DNA of 64,000 bases, from assembly GCA_958298945.1 (NCBI GenBank), contig OY282610.1:24762233-24826232 (forward strand), given 5' to 3'. A program made the position numbers and the translations under genes. This document shows, piece by piece, positions 1 to 12,127 of this stretch (the first letter of the stretch is position 1; each line of letters opens with the position of its first letter). The notes beneath the pieces are model-generated. The model did not search any database and was not told where the DNA came from. It saw nothing but the letters and a program-made list of their open reading frames with translations. The DNA is from Atherix ibis (taxonomy: Eukaryota > Arthropoda > Insecta > Diptera > Athericidae).

Positions 1-1344
1 ATGGACGTGTACACTTAATGTACAAGATGGAATCATGTGACGAGCATGGATACGAGTATCATCCCAATAGGGTGATAAATACAGAGACGAAAGCTCCACT
101 CTATTCCATGTTATTGTTCGTCTGCGAATAAATTAGAAATTCTTTTTATTTTAAATCAGCAACTTTTCCCCATTCGATACTGATAAATGCAATAATTTCA
201 CAAAGTTTACTCGTATTTAATGTTATTCCATATAAGAAGACATAAAAAAGTTGTCGATTTATATGCGCACATTTACATGAATTGCCAAACTTAGATACTG
301 TCATGAATGGAATAATATGAAAGGATATAATTTAAATGCTATAAAAAAAAACCTTTTTTTATATAGTCTTCTATGAATAAATTCTTCATTCTATAAAATA
401 AAGGATTCGTTTTTTGCACTTATTTAACAAGAAAATCATTGCAATTTAATATCCTAGAAAGTAGATCTTTTAATTTTCTGCTTCTTTTACTTTTCATTTT
501 ATTTACTTAAAGTATTTTTAATGATGTTCAATGTAATTTAAAAAAAAAAGTTTGTTTAAGAATTTTTTAAAAAATAAACAAGAAATTTTATATAAAAAAA
601 TCCTTTTTTTTGTTGCTTTATTTAAAATGTTTTTATGTAAAGTTTTCTATACGAAACTGAAACTGTGTTTATTAGAAGAATTTTAAAGAGTTTTCATCCT
701 TTTTATCTTTTTAAATATTGTCTATTTAATGGGATGAATAAAATTTCAACTTTTTTTAATCTTTTTTCCTATTATTAATAAATTAAATTAAATTGGTATT
801 TTTTAAAGAAAATATAGATTTTTGTTTTATTTCGAATAGATCAATTTTTTTCGGTTGCTTACTTTGTAAGGTTTTATCATCTTAAGATTATCTCTTTCGT
901 GGTTTGGAAAGTAAAGTTCGATCATTTAAATTTTTTTAAAAATATATACAATATTATTTATGAGAGGATTTTTTTTAAGCTAAAAATCCTGTCATTTTTA
1001 AATAAGGATAGTTTATAAATATATATAAAAAAATGTGTTAAAATTGCGCAGAAAATAGTCCGATTCGATTTTGTAAGAACAGAGTTTGGATGAAAATTTT
1101 CTCCAACGATACTGCTCATTTTTCGCTCTGTGGATACGTCCTTAAGGAAAATTATTATCTGTGAGATTTTAAAGATTCAGAAGTAATTATGAAAAAGCCA
1201 TTTTATCTACGAAAAATGACTATCTGGTTAAGCTTTCAAAATGAAGAACGTGAGATCGTTAAGATCGTGCGATTTGACGCTGTTGGACTTTTTCTTATAA
1301 AATTTTATAACAAATTCTATTTGCGGAAATATTGGTTTTCAAAT
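1..1344. other. AT-rich non-coding DNA (SK intron)
   Basis: Low-complexity AT-rich sequence with many A and T runs and no credible ORF. A short stretch at about 1175-1230 resembles 19310-19365 (shared words such as 'attatgaa', 'tatctac/tatctat', 'gaaaaatgac'), suggesting another dispersed repeat in the same orientation. Confidence 0.6.
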
Positions 1345-1600
1345 TTTATAGCAGTTCAAAACTAATATCCATCAAGAAAAAGGTGAATAAAAATCAGAAT
1401 TATGAGAAAATGTTATAAAAAATTACCTCAAAAAGGTTGAGTATTGCAAGCAATTTTTGGACTATTATATAAGTAATATTATATTTTTTGTATAATGGCA
1501 AAATTAACAAAATATAAAAGAAATTTATATTTAATAAAAATCTTATTAAAAAATGCATTTTATTTATATTTATTTTTTGTACCAAAACTTGGATAGTCCT
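1345..1600 (+). repeat. Dispersed repeat family R1 copy a
   Basis: Diverged copy of a roughly 200-250-bp interspersed sequence. Core words are 'aaaaattacctcaaaa' and 'gttgagtattgcaag', followed by an AT-rich tail with 'ataatggcaaaattaa'. Other copies begin near 12128, 21410, 26295, 37445, 40440, 53425 and 54480. No terminal inverted repeat, tRNA-like head or ORF was recognised. Confidence 0.6.
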
Positions 1601-1970
1601 TTATTTTTTTGGGGTATATTTTATGTAAGAGAATTATTAGAAAATACCAAAAATTGTATTGAATAATTTTTGGTCAGTCTTGAATATAGTAAAAATATTA
1701 AATATTTAAAAAAAAAGAGTATAGAGGAAATGGGAATTTTTTTGTTTGTATAGAAAATTTATTTTAAAATAAAAAATTCGAAAAATTTCGGGATTCGAAA
1801 AAATCATAGCTCGTTAATTTTCAATTTTTTTATTTTTTTATTTTTTTTTTATAAATTATAGAGTAAAGAGTGGCTACATATAAAGGCCAGCAACGAAAAA
1901 AATTCATTTAATTTTTCTTCCAGTAAAAGATCAATTATTCCAACGAAGAAAAAATGCCGGCAATATTTTA
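1601..1970. other. AT-rich spacer
   Basis: A/T-rich spacer between the dispersed repeat and the tandem array, with T runs near 1827-1850. Nothing recognised. Confidence 0.5.
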
Positions 1971-1974
1971 ATGT

Positions 1975-3410
1975 CAGAGTATCTCTTTGACAGTGAACTT
2001 GATATGAAATCTTCTGCGAGAAGAGGTCCTAAGCACGCTGTGCGTATTGACGCTGCAATGCACGCTGTATGGTCAAGTGTCCTTGAAGATAATTATTCCT
2101 CTACACGTCATTGTTCTGCTCAACATATCTTGTGCCTGAATGCTTGCCTAGTGGAAAATCTGAGCAAGACTCATAACTGTGTGCTAGAAGTGGCATAGTG
2201 AGTCCGATTAGTGTTCGTGCAATTTTCCGAGAAGAAGTCCTAGGCGCACTATGCTCATTGATTTTCCGAAAAGAGGTCCTAAGCGCACTATGCGTATTGA
2301 CTCTGCTATGCACGCTGTACGGTCGAGTGTCCTTGAAGATAATTATTCCTCTATACGTCGTTGTTCTGCTCAATAAATCTTGTGCCTGAATGCTTGTCTA
2401 ATGGAAAATTTGGGCAGGACTCATAACTGTATTCTAGAAATGGTATAGTATCCGATTAGTATTCTTGTAATTTTTTGAGAAGGTATGGAGTCCGATTAGT
2501 ATTCCTGCAATTTTTTGAGAAGAGATCCTAAGCGCACTGTGCAGATTGATTTGCCAAGAAGAGCTCCTAAGCGTACTATGTGAATTGATTTGCCGAAAAG
2601 AGGTCCTAAGCGTACTATGAGCATTGTCGCAGTCATGGACTCTGTATGGTCAAGTATCCTTGCAGATCATTCGTCCCCAAAACGTCGTTGCTCTGGTCTA
2701 GTGTCCTTGAAGATATTTCTTTCTCTACACGTCGTTGTTCTGCTCAATAAATTTTGTGCCTGAATGCTTGTCTAATGGAAAATTTGAGCAGGACTCATAA
2801 CTGTATTCTAGAAATGGTATAGTGTCCGATTAATATTCTTGTAATTTTTTGAGAAGAGGTCCTAAGCGCACTGTGCAGATTGATTTGCCGAGAAGAGGTC
2901 CTAAGCGTACTATGTGGATTGATTTTCCGAGAAGAGGTCCTAAGAGTACTATGAGCATTGACGCAGTCATGGACGCTGTATGGTCAAGTGTCCTTGCAGA
3001 TCATTCATCCTCGAAACGTCGTTGCTCTGGTCTAGTGTCCTTGAAGATAATTCTTCCTCTACATGTCGTTACTTTTCTCAAGAAATATTCTACATGAATG
3101 TTTGTCTAGTGCAAAATCTGAGCAGGATTTATAACTGTATGCTAAAAGTGGAATAGTGAGTCCGATTAATGTTCTTGTAATTTTCTGAGAAGATGTCCTA
3201 GGCGCACTATGCTCATTTTATTTCTGATAAGAGGTACTATGCATGTTGACGCTGCAATAAACGCTGTACCGTTGAGCATTCTTGAATATCATTCTGTCTC
3301 TACACGTTGTTGCTGTGCTCAACTAGGTATCACCCGAAAATCACTACAAAAGATTCTGAAACAGGATTCAAAAATATTTCCCTTAAAGAACCAAATTGCC
3401 TAAGCTTTAC
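1975..3410 (+). repeat. Complex tandem array with nested 39-bp subunits
   Basis: Four to five diverged long units. The anchor near 'tagtgagtccgattagtgttc' recurs at about 2195, 2445, 2485, 2820 and 3155. Inside them a 39-bp subunit (gagaagaggtcctaagcgta plus about 19 bases) is repeated head to tail, clearest at 2850-2965 as three consecutive copies. 39 bp is 13 codons, so the frame stays open across copies and gives peptides with RRGPKRTMWIDFP-like repeats (for example 2849-3097 and 1971-2198). The long unit also holds 'ctacacgtcgttgttctgct'. I recognise no protein family; the ORFs are probably a by-product of a period divisible by three. Confidence 0.75.
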
Positions 3411-4430
3411 TCAGCAGCGCCGGCAGTACGCCATTCGATTTCAATACCATTCAGTCTTGCATTGTCCATCGTGTATTTTATAAAATTTTATAAAAAAAAA
3501 ACAATTTCACATTTACAAAAAAAAATCAGTCTAACTCCAAGAATATCAAAGTAAAAGGGATGTGATAAATTTTTATATTTATATTCAATTTTCGAATCGA
3601 TTGAATCCAAATCGATTCCATACTAATTTAATGGTGATTTAATACGATGGAAATATGCTCTAAAATTTGCATTTGAACACATCCACCTTATTTTTACACT
3701 CCAATTGCTTCTAAGTTTTCGATTCTAATTTTTAGGATGTAATAAAAAATAATTATTATTGTTTAATGTAGTAAAAGTATCATTTAGCAGGAGTAAAAAT
3801 AAGATTATTTTTTTGTGAATACTTAAGAATGTCCTTCTCTTCAGGAAATGTCAATTTACGCCCCCAAAAACCGCTATCAACAATAAACATTTACGGTTAA
3901 TTTCAGTTTATGTTGTGATTTTCTATGAAAAAAAAAATCAAGTCCCATGCAATTATTGAAAGGAATAGAAAAAACATATAATAAAATAAATTAAATTAAT
4001 CAATTTAAATGTAAGCCAAACATAAAGTTGAAAACATTTTGCTTCTATACAAAAATTTATCACACTCTTAAGGAGGTCATTTTTCCATAGGCTTTAAAGA
4101 CTCAGAGACAGTCTTACAATTTTATTTGATTTTTATTTCAGACTTTATTCTTTATTGTTAGAATTAAGTTGGTTTTTCTCTCTCACCGTTTTATACTATA
4201 ACTATTTTATGATAATTATTCCAGATGAAAATGTTTTTAAATTTATTTTCATTATTCTGGAAGAATTTTCTATTTTAAAATTTTATTTATTTAGAAAAAA
4301 AAATAGGCTTTATTTTCTAAAAGATTACATTTTCAAATTGGCTTATTGTCTTAAGGTTTGAGTATACTTTATTAAACGAATAGAATTCAGATAAATCAAG
4401 TATATTATTTTTAGAATTCTGGGTGAAAGG
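3411..4430. other. AT-rich non-coding DNA
   Basis: AT-rich intronic sequence without a supported gene. An ORF at 4155-4361 is low complexity and hydrophobic only because of its base composition. Confidence 0.5.
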
Positions 4431-5154
4431 TTTAAATTTCGATTGGAAAGGAAATTTACCAAGTGAGTATAAAATGTAGGTTTGGTAGTGATTGGTAGTC
4501 TGGAATTAACATCGTATGATTAGGGAAGAGTTAGCTCCTCAAGTGGAAAGGTTTTTGAAGATCAAAGATCGAATAGTTGACACTACACCGCTGCAATCGG
4601 CGAAAGGGGAATGCGAATAGAAATACAGAAATATCACATTGAGATAGAAAAAGGGAGGCTTTGTCGAACGCTTTCCAATGATAACTCCACCTTCAATATA
4701 AGGCGAATCAATAGTACCAACCCCTTTAGCATAGAGAAATTGGATCCCAACAGACTGCGGTCCCAATACTAATGGATCATCGTAAAATGCAGACTATGAT
4801 TCAGAAACCACAAGCAATCAGATCCCAATCAGCATCTAGTAGCCTAACGCTTCGTCAAAACTGATTTAGTCCACGTATACAAGTAGAAGCTATGCAGCCT
4901 TATCAGATGCTTATGAATGATCCACTATTTAATGAGAGTGATGGAAAAGTACGAGTTATTTCAACAATTTGATTAGATTTTTCTACAAAAATGTTATCGT
5001 TTTCAAAGTTGTTTCTTCTTTTTAACAGTCTAAAGGCCTTCAGCTCCTGGGTTACTCTCATTTGGAGTTCCAAGATGACATCCTTGCAAGTAATTTTCGA
5101 TCGCGGGGAACAAAAGAAAGTCACAGGGGCTTAGAAAATACAGACAAGGCGGGC
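4431..5154. other. Unassigned, less AT-rich segment
   Basis: Base composition is more even than in the surrounding intron, as is typical of decayed transposon sequence here. The minus-strand ORFs at 4539-4766 and 4903-5124 match nothing I know and have no domain signature. It may be the 5' part of the repeat that follows. Confidence 0.35.
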
Positions 5155-6050
5155 TGGGAAACTACAGAAATTCTTTCGCCGACAAAAACCTGTCGATGGG
5201 GATGGCTGTGAAAAAGAAGGCGTTATCATGGCTAAGCAATGTTCGATCTTACTTGAAGAAACCATATTCTGAGCCTTTGAGGTATCCTCAACGATATTCG
5301 ACGGTCTGACCTCATTAAGGCCCTTACTCGTTTCACATTTTTATCAATTCTTCGTGCAAGTATCGTCTTTCACTGCTTCTCGACTCCCAAAAAAAAAAAC
5401 TTTTTGATATGTTATTCCCTTGGAAATGGAAAGCTATAACCTCGGCGGAGGTGTTGTTCTAGAAGTCTTCAACTGGAATCGTCTTCAGCTTCTCACTTAC
5501 ATTTCTTTAAATGTTATTGACAGTAACTTTATGACACCCTTTTAAAAGTTTTTTTGAGTATTGGGAGTAAAAAAAGTTACATGGACTAAGATTAGATGGA
5601 AATTGTGGTCTGGGAATCGACAAAAATCCTTTTTTTCGACAAAACCCTGTCGATGAAGTTGTAGTAAATGACAGGAAGCGTTGTTATGGTTGAACATTCA
5701 AGTGTCTGTAATGTCCGATCTTACTTGAAGAAACCATTTTCTGAACCCTTTAGGGAGCTTTAACGATATTCTACGATCTGAACTCACAGGAGCCTTCAGT
5801 CGGTTTACATTTTCATCAGTTTCCGATGATACCGACCTCCCTAGACGAGGTCCGTATTCCATTGTTTTCTGACCCTCCAAAAATTCCAAACACCACTTTG
5901 CTCCTGATAAGGAAGAGACTCGTTATAACCCTTCGTAAGTCAAGCTTATGGATTCATAAAGATGAACACAAAATTTGATGATGCATCGTTACTCCAAATT
6001 TCGTAGTTCCGATTTTTGGTAAAACAGGTCTGAAAGTGGAAGACGTCTTG
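5155..6050 (+). repeat. Two copies of a dispersed repeat unit, about 470 bp apart
   Basis: A block at about 5155-5400 recurs at about 5610-5895. Both hold 'gacaaaa.cctgtcgatg', then 'cgatcttacttgaagaaacc', then 'ttctgagcct' and 'acgatattc'. The 'cgatcttacttgaag' anchors lie 472 bp apart (about 5244 and 5716). Related sequence with 'gatgttgaaggcctctctga' and 'cttctcggctccc' recurs near 18460-18560 and 50360-50470. Several copies are followed downstream by 'gcagtgttgccagatcgctc' (6620, 50565, and inverted at 43460). Class unknown; it could be untranslated parts of a LINE. Confidence 0.55.
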
Positions 6051-6512
6051 CCACAGATTCGCCTGACACCAGAAAACTAGTCTAAACAACAACCAATCCG
6101 AAATTCTGGGCAAGAAAACTTCTCAGAATTCGAATTAGGCACTTACCGATGATTTCCTCTTTGGTAACCAACCTCGTCCTTCATGGCATTCCTGTGGCGT
6201 TTAACTCACCATTAGCCATATTTTACATGAATACCACACAACCCAGAAAAAACATTCCATTGTGAACTTTTTGACCGAACCAATCCATTTTCAAGCCCTT
6301 TTTTAACCTTCTGAGACATTTTAATTTGTTCTAATAGAATTTAACAATATCTAATTTTTTCCTACAAATAACAATCGACCAGTTTCATTGGGGAAGCTGA
6401 CAATGCCAACCTACACGTAACGTGAAGTCACCAAATGGTCTCATGATCGTGGCGCTGCATAATAGCCCTTGGATGTTGTCTCACAGACCTTTCAAAAAAC
6501 AAAAAAAAACAT
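6050..6512 (+). mobile_element. 3' end of I-like LINE (relic)
   Basis: This stretch aligns by eye with the 3' end of the LINE at 59074-61841. 'ccgaaattctgggc' (6098) matches 61420, the segment with 'tttggtaac' and 'tcctgtggc' matches the C-terminal Cys/His motif region, and 'gaagtcaccaaatggtctca' plus 'cgtggcgct' (6424-6460) match the 3' UTR near 61760-61795. It ends in an A-rich run near 6500. Stops and frameshifts are frequent, so it is an old 5'-truncated copy in the same orientation. Confidence 0.75.
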
Positions 6513-7290
6513 AACTTCATTTATAACGGTCCACAGGGACGCGTAGTTACCGGATGAGATTAAAGCTTCTAGGAGAGATGAACTTACCAGCTTGGAATTG
6601 AGAGGGGGGGGTGTATCTGCAGTGTTGCCAGATCGCTCTGATACTTTTTTGCCATAATTCGTATTCTTGTAGCTTTGAAAAAATTAAATTCTTTTTAAAT
6701 CTAGGATAAAATTAAAAAAAAATTTTTTTGTTAGAAAAAAAACCTTTACGACTCTTGAGAGTCAAAACATCCTTTTTGTGATAAAGTTACCGTAGGTCTC
6801 GAGGTATTGTTTGGAAATGTATTCCCTAGCGAAGAATTATATAAAAAAGAAATTATTTTTTTCCTTGGAGACAAAGTATATTTCTAGTGCTAATTTAATA
6901 ATGAAATAATGGAGAAACTTCACAGCCACCCGATTAATGATCGAATTAATCTGCAAATACTAAAAACTAAAAGGACGTTTAACCCTATTAAGATAAAGAG
7001 GATTTTGTTTAGAAAGCCTACAACGAATGTGGTTATTTTATTATAGCAGATGACAAGATAGACTTAGACTTCGTTAAAGTGTTGTATTATATATAATATA
7101 AAAGTTCAAAAACGTGTTATGAAAAATCAGGACTCCTGCAATTGGTAGATTTAGCCGTGCTTCCTCATTAATTTAACCATAAAAAATTCTTACACGGTAT
7201 TTTTTACTTTTATGGTGCAGGGAAAAAAAATCAAAGGTGTAATCGCTTAAAATCCAAATATGAAAAATAATCAAAATTATATTCACATAC
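6513..7290. other. Intronic DNA left of SK exon 4
   Basis: AT-rich, with a run of eight G near 6605 and the repeat word 'gcagtgttgccagatcgctc' at about 6620. This is the start of the SK intron that follows exon 4. No exon was found. Confidence 0.5.
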
Positions 7291-7395
7291 CTTTCACATT
7301 GTCGTAGTGTCCATGATGCGATTATCCATAAAGAAACCATAAAAACTAGTAAAACTGTTCCCGGGCATATTGTCATCAATGTTTTCAGAACGAAT
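7291..7395 (-). CDS. SK: SK channel coding exon 4 (S5)
   Basis: Starts with the single base that completes the split arginine codon, then encodes [20 protein letters not shown] and [14 protein letters not shown], and ends with two bases (AG) of another split codon at GAAAG|GTATGT. The acceptor TTTTTATAG follows a pyrimidine-rich tract. This is the S4-S5 linker and S5. The next family exon would carry the turret and the pore signature with GYGD. I searched the complement of 1-7290 for it by eye and found nothing, so it is probably outside the window. Confidence 0.96.
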
Positions 7396-9009
7396 CTATA
7401 AAAAGAAAATAATAGTTTTGTTTTAAAACATATCTCAATAAATCCACAAAATCTACAAACAAAAAAGATAAACAATTATTTATTATCGAATATTTGGTTC
7501 TTATCAAACTTGTACGTTAAATATTTGTGCGAGCATTCAATGTGAATACTTTGAATAAGTTAAGAGTATAATTATTGTGAATTTTTATTTTTGTTCTAAA
7601 TTGAAAATAAATTCACGAAAATAAATAAGCCATTAAGACAAAAGCAAATGTTTATAATACCTACCCCCTGTCCCCCCCCCACAAAAAAAAAAAAACTGAA
7701 CACAAAATAAGTTACATAACTTTTGGGAAGAGAGAAGAACTGTTTCGAAAATGATAAGAAATTTATTTAATCGAATCCTTTTTGTCGAATTTCGATCTTC
7801 TTCTTTCTCCCCTTTGAACAAAACCACTCAGCTTATTTATTGTAATGAAAATATAGTTAATAGTCGAATAAAGGGGGGGGGGGGTGAGTCGCAAAATCCT
7901 TGAATACAGAAAACGATGCAAGTTTCTTATCAGTTCGGCCAGAATCTTGGGAATTAGTATGAATTTTGTTTTTGTCAAAGACCGAACTATTAGTACACAA
8001 AACTAGCTTGTGTACATATGTACGGATGCCTTTATAAATAATAGAAAAATATCTGTTTATAGACAAGTAGGTTTTGGTATTAAAATAAATATCACTGATA
8101 AATACGAATAGAAAAGATGCAAATCATCTAATATCAACCAATTTATTCCCTAGAAAATAAGTGTATCAAACCAAGTCACTTATAAAATTAAAATCCACAA
8201 GCCCCAACCCCCCAAGGCAAGAAAAAAGTCCTCTCATCTTTGTGTATATGAAAGGCTATCGTTTGTCATATAAAATGGCTTGTTTTGTTTATATCAGTTT
8301 TATTACTTACATATTTTGTTGCGCTATGAAAAATTTCTAAAAAATATCTTCAAAGATCTTATGGGATGTTGGGGGTGAGAGTTTGAGGGGAGAGACATAA
8401 CAAATTAGGTCGGAAAATGGAAGATGGTTAAATGGATAAGAGTTTAAAAAATATATGAATAGAATATTATCTATGAGGAAAAATATTCAAGAAAATTGCA
8501 AACATACTACAATATTTGGCAGGGACATTTTTACTTTGGATTTTTTTATATACTCGTGCATATATCGAAATGTTCTTTTTTTTGTTTTTTGTTTTTTGAA
8601 TAAAGTCTTTCCTATTTAAAACAGGATGTATTTTTTAGATGAAAATATGAAAATAAGTCTTATTTGATCTTTTCTTTATGCTTTCTTGTAGTATAAAATT
8701 TATCTGTTCTTTTTTACAGCTGATTTCGTTGTTAAATATATCTTTTTTGCTATCAGATCATAACGTATTTTTAGAAATATACCTTTAACTGATGCCATAG
8801 ACAGGAAATAACTAAATATCGCCGTTTAGAAGAAAAATCATGACGCCAAAAAATTTTAACGAGAGCCAGGTCGAGAGCCAGGTAATATGAATTTACCAGT
8901 TTTTGAGATTGGTTGTGAACATTAGCTGATACTATTAGTTTGACGATAAAATATATGCCATGATAAGAAGCAGTGATAGCGAAACATGAAAATCAAAACA
9001 AAAAAATTT
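7396..9009. other. SK intron 3, non-repetitive part
   Basis: AT-rich. Contains a C run at 7672-7680 followed by an A run, and a run of 12 G at 7873-7884. ORFs here (7633-7827, 7763-7978, 7857-8066) depend on homopolymers and are not supported as genes. Confidence 0.55.
7873..7884 (+). repeat. Run of 12 G
   Basis: Homopolymer of 12 guanines in SK intron 3. Confidence 0.9.
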
Positions 9010-9960
9010 TTTGCATATAAAATTTTGAACGCTTATTGGATCAGTGACTCAGTGACCGAAAAAAAGCTCTCGTCCACCACTTTGACCTAATTTTAAATGA
9101 AAGCTGTAGGCCCATGCGGATTATATTTTTGTCCATAAATATATTTATTGGCGCCAAGTAGATTTGCCTACTTTTGAACGCACTGTTTTTTTATTGGATG
9201 AGTGACCCAATGACCGAAAAAAATGTCGTCTCATCTGTTTGACCTAATTTCAAATGAAAGGTGTGGACTAATGCGGAGCCTGTTTTGTGTTCAGCAAAAT
9301 TTCGTGGTTGGCAAATGGTTTTGTTTGCTTTTCAAATTTCAAAATCGCCGTTTTCTGATTTGATCAGTGACCGAGTGACCGAAAAAAATCTCGTCTTACC
9401 AGTCTGACCTAATCTCAAATGAAACGTGTGGACCCATGCGGAGTCTAATTTGTCCAGAAAAATGTTTATTTTCGCCAAATATGTTTGTTTACTTTTGAAC
9501 TCACTGTTTTCTTATTGGATGAGTGACCTAATGATCGGAAAAAAATTTCGTCTTACCAGTTTGACCTAAATTCAAATGAAAGGTGCTGGCTCGTGCGGAG
9601 CCTGTTTTATGTGTAAAAAAAATTTCGTGGTCGGCCAGAGGTTTTGATTGCTTTTCAAATTTGGAACTCGTCGTTTTCTGATTGGATCAGTGACCGATTA
9701 AAATATCGGCTCACCAGTTTGACCTAATCTTAAATAAACGGTGTAGAATCACGCGGAGCCTTTTTTTGTACAAAAAATATTCATTGTTGCCAAATGGTTT
9801 TGTTTGCTTTTGAACTCATTATTTTCTTATTGGATGAATGACCCAATGACCGAAAAAAATATCATCTGACCAGTTTGACCTAATTTCAATTGGAAGGTCA
9901 GTTCCAATTGAAATTAGGTCAAACTGGTGATATCACATTTTTTTCGGTTATTAGGTCCAA
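9010..9960 (+). repeat. Satellite array of about 160-bp units that alternate A and B types
   Basis: The word 'tttgacctaat' recurs at about 9081, 9238, 9403, 9560, 9718 and 9874, giving spacings of 157, 165, 157, 158 and 156 bp. Each unit also has 'gagtgacccaatgaccgaaa' and 'gcggagcctgtttt' variants. Units alternate: one type has 'ttgaactcactgttttctta', the other has 'gcttttcaaatttcaaaatc' with 'tgattggatcagtg'. The ancestral repeat is therefore probably a dimer of about 320 bp. The array ends in an inverted copy of its own unit. Confidence 0.8.
9848..9949. repeat. Inverted repeat at the end of the satellite array
   Basis: Arms at about 9849-9895 and 9902-9949 are inverted copies of the satellite unit. 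The inner 26 bp (9870-9895 and 9902-9927, 'ccagtttgacctaatttc' and onward) are perfect complements with a 6-bp spacer. The outer parts match with a few differences. It is predicted to fold as a long hairpin. Confidence 0.85.
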
Positions 9961-10095
9961 TTTTAAATAACAAAATGACTGACGAACGGTTCCCTATCCT
10001 AGATGGATTTAATCTAAAAAAAAAAACAGTTTGGCGCCAATTTCAAATAACAAAATGACTGACGAACGATTCCCTGTGTTCTGCATAAACTTATT
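9955..10095 (+). repeat. Short direct duplication
   Basis: 'caaatttcaaataacaaaat' followed by 'gactgacgaacg' and 'ttccct' occurs twice, starting near 9958 and 10038, about 80 bp apart, between the satellite and SK exon 3. Confidence 0.7.
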
Positions 10096-10199
10096 TCAAT
10101 ATTTTTTATATAAGTTTTATAGACAATTTTCGATTGTTACAAATAAAAAAAAATAAAAAAAATGGCATTTATATTGATAAAAGTTGTGATTGTAATTAC

Positions 10200-10516
10200 C
10201 TTGTGTTAAAATTGATTCTATTTAGAGCTCCTATGCTACGCGACGAAGCGTCTGTAAACAATTTTGAATGCAGCAGCATAACACGACATATCAGGTACAA
10301 TCGAAGGAACATTGGCAATGATAAAGCTACATCGTACGGCACATTTTCGCTGCCGATTGATTTATTTTTATTGGCAAGCTTTGTTGTCCAAATAAAATAG
10401 TATTCACCCGGTATTGGATGCACAGCACATATCAAAAGTTCAAGGCCTATTTGACAAATTCGTTGCCATGTCATTGCAATCCGCCAGTCATCCGCACAAT
10501 TGTCTATCATGAATAA
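10200..10516 (-). CDS. SK: SK channel coding exon 3 (S2-S3 loop, S3, S4)
   Basis: Encodes residues 106-210 plus two bases of the next codon. It starts [20 protein letters not shown], runs through S3 (about 121-140, [20 protein letters not shown]) and the loop with [18 protein letters not shown], then S4 (about 167-188, [20 protein letters not shown]). It ends in the very conserved [20 protein letters not shown]. As usual for SK, the S4-like helix has few basic residues, fitting voltage-independent gating. The acceptor is ATGCAG at 10517-10522 and the donor is ACAAG|GTAATT. The 27.7-kb intron upstream is filled with transposons, yet the exon carries no lesion. Confidence 0.96.
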
Positions 10517-12127
10517 CTGCATAAAAAATTATTACAAAAAAAAAAAAAAATGTTACAAAATTTTTTTTACCATTTAATAAAAATAAATTCGTGCATAAAG
10601 AATAGAAAAATAATCTTTATTTATTTATGTAAGCCCTTGAAATATCAGAAAAACAAAAAATCATCAAAATACAAAAGAGAAAAACCAACAGAATAAATCG
10701 AAAGATTCTTATTGAAAACGCAAACTTACCTACCTATTTATTAATATTGAAATATTCACCTTTAAGTGTGGTGAATATTTCAAAGCGGGAAAGTTAGAAC
10801 TAAGACGATTGAATAAGGGTTTAAATGGTAATTGATGAAAAGTCTGTTAAAACGGAGACTGTTGGTGGAGCGTTTGGAAAAAAAATTATTTTAAGGAAAT
10901 GTTAAAGGTGTAAACTATAAAAGTAGTTAATAACGAATTACGTTCAATTCACGGACATCCCTTCTACAATACTTTGGCATTCATTTCGACATGACCTATT
11001 CGGACTGTACTCGTAATACTTTCTATAGTTTTTATTGTGTTTCGTTTCATTTCATTTTATCGATAATCGAACTGTTTTCTACACGAATTCTCCTCAATGC
11101 CATGTACTATATGATTTTTTCACAATTAATTCAATTAAATAATAAATAATAAATGTATATAAAAGAAAGAAAACAAAACAAAAAACAACCAAAAATTGTT
11201 TTAATAATAATAATCTTATTAAACAGAAATTTTTCAATGGTTTAATTTATTTTTTATTTTTTATAGATATCTTGAATGAGATCGTAGAGGACGATTTTTT
11301 CACCTGTAAAGATGAGGTGTAATAAATAAAAATAACCAATAATAAAGTGATAGTAAAGAAAAGAGTAATGACTGGCTAAGTTGGGGGCTATCATTAGTAA
11401 AGCGGATGATTTTGGTGTCGTGTACAATTTCTTTCACTTAAAGTGGACACAGGCGATGGCAATTAATGATAATTTCCAAATAAACTCTACTTTAAGTATC
11501 ATGATTGATGATAGTCACCTTCGAAACATTTTCATCAAAATAGCAGACCAAAAAAAAAAAAAAAATTTAATGAAATTTTGTATCGTCACATTAACACCAT
11601 TTACACACATACACCGGATACACTTCCTTATTGGTTCTTCCTTTTTAAATTTTATATTTGTATAATTTTTGTTTTTCATTTTTTTCTCTTTTTTCTTTGT
11701 TATATCTTGAATCATTGAATATTATTCATCATATTTTCTAATATCGATTAATTCTGTTGTCTACATGCAAGCATCGGTTGAATATTAAACTTGCAAATTG
11801 GCATGATTTTGCCATTTTTTTTCTCCCTTATGTGTTTTTTTATTCTCATTCAGGTAATTGGTTTTTTTTTATTGTATGTAAATTTTAGGTTATGCCCATC
11901 AATAGTAAGCAGCCTTTACCATTTCTTATCATGAAAAATTGGAACTGTTTTTCGTTTTGTGTTTTGTAAAATGAAAACAATTTTTTATTCTAAAATTTCT
12001 AATAATTAAATTATTTAAGTTTTATAGTCAATATTATTGTAGTTTTTTTTTTAATATTCATTTCTAAAATGCCATTGCACCACTTTCGGGAGGCTACATA
12101 AAAAGACCACATTAACGCAGATAATCA
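10517..12127. other. SK intron 2, start, AT-rich
   Basis: Long AT-rich stretch with A/T runs and no recognised element. The ORF at 11381-11665 shows no domain and runs through homopolymers. Confidence 0.5.

Noticed and set aside
1..7290. Search for the SK pore exon (GYGD signature) and calmodulin-binding exons
   Set aside because: No complement of such a sequence was found; the stretch holds AT-rich DNA, tandem repeats and LINE remains. The exons are probably outside the window.
7173..7475. 100-codon ORF taken as a whole gene
   Set aside because: Only its middle (7291-7395) is an exon; both sides are intron read-through past canonical splice sites.
9010..9960. CRISPR-like array
   Set aside because: Units are about 160 bp, repeat and 'spacer' are both conserved, and the window is eukaryotic. 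It is a satellite.
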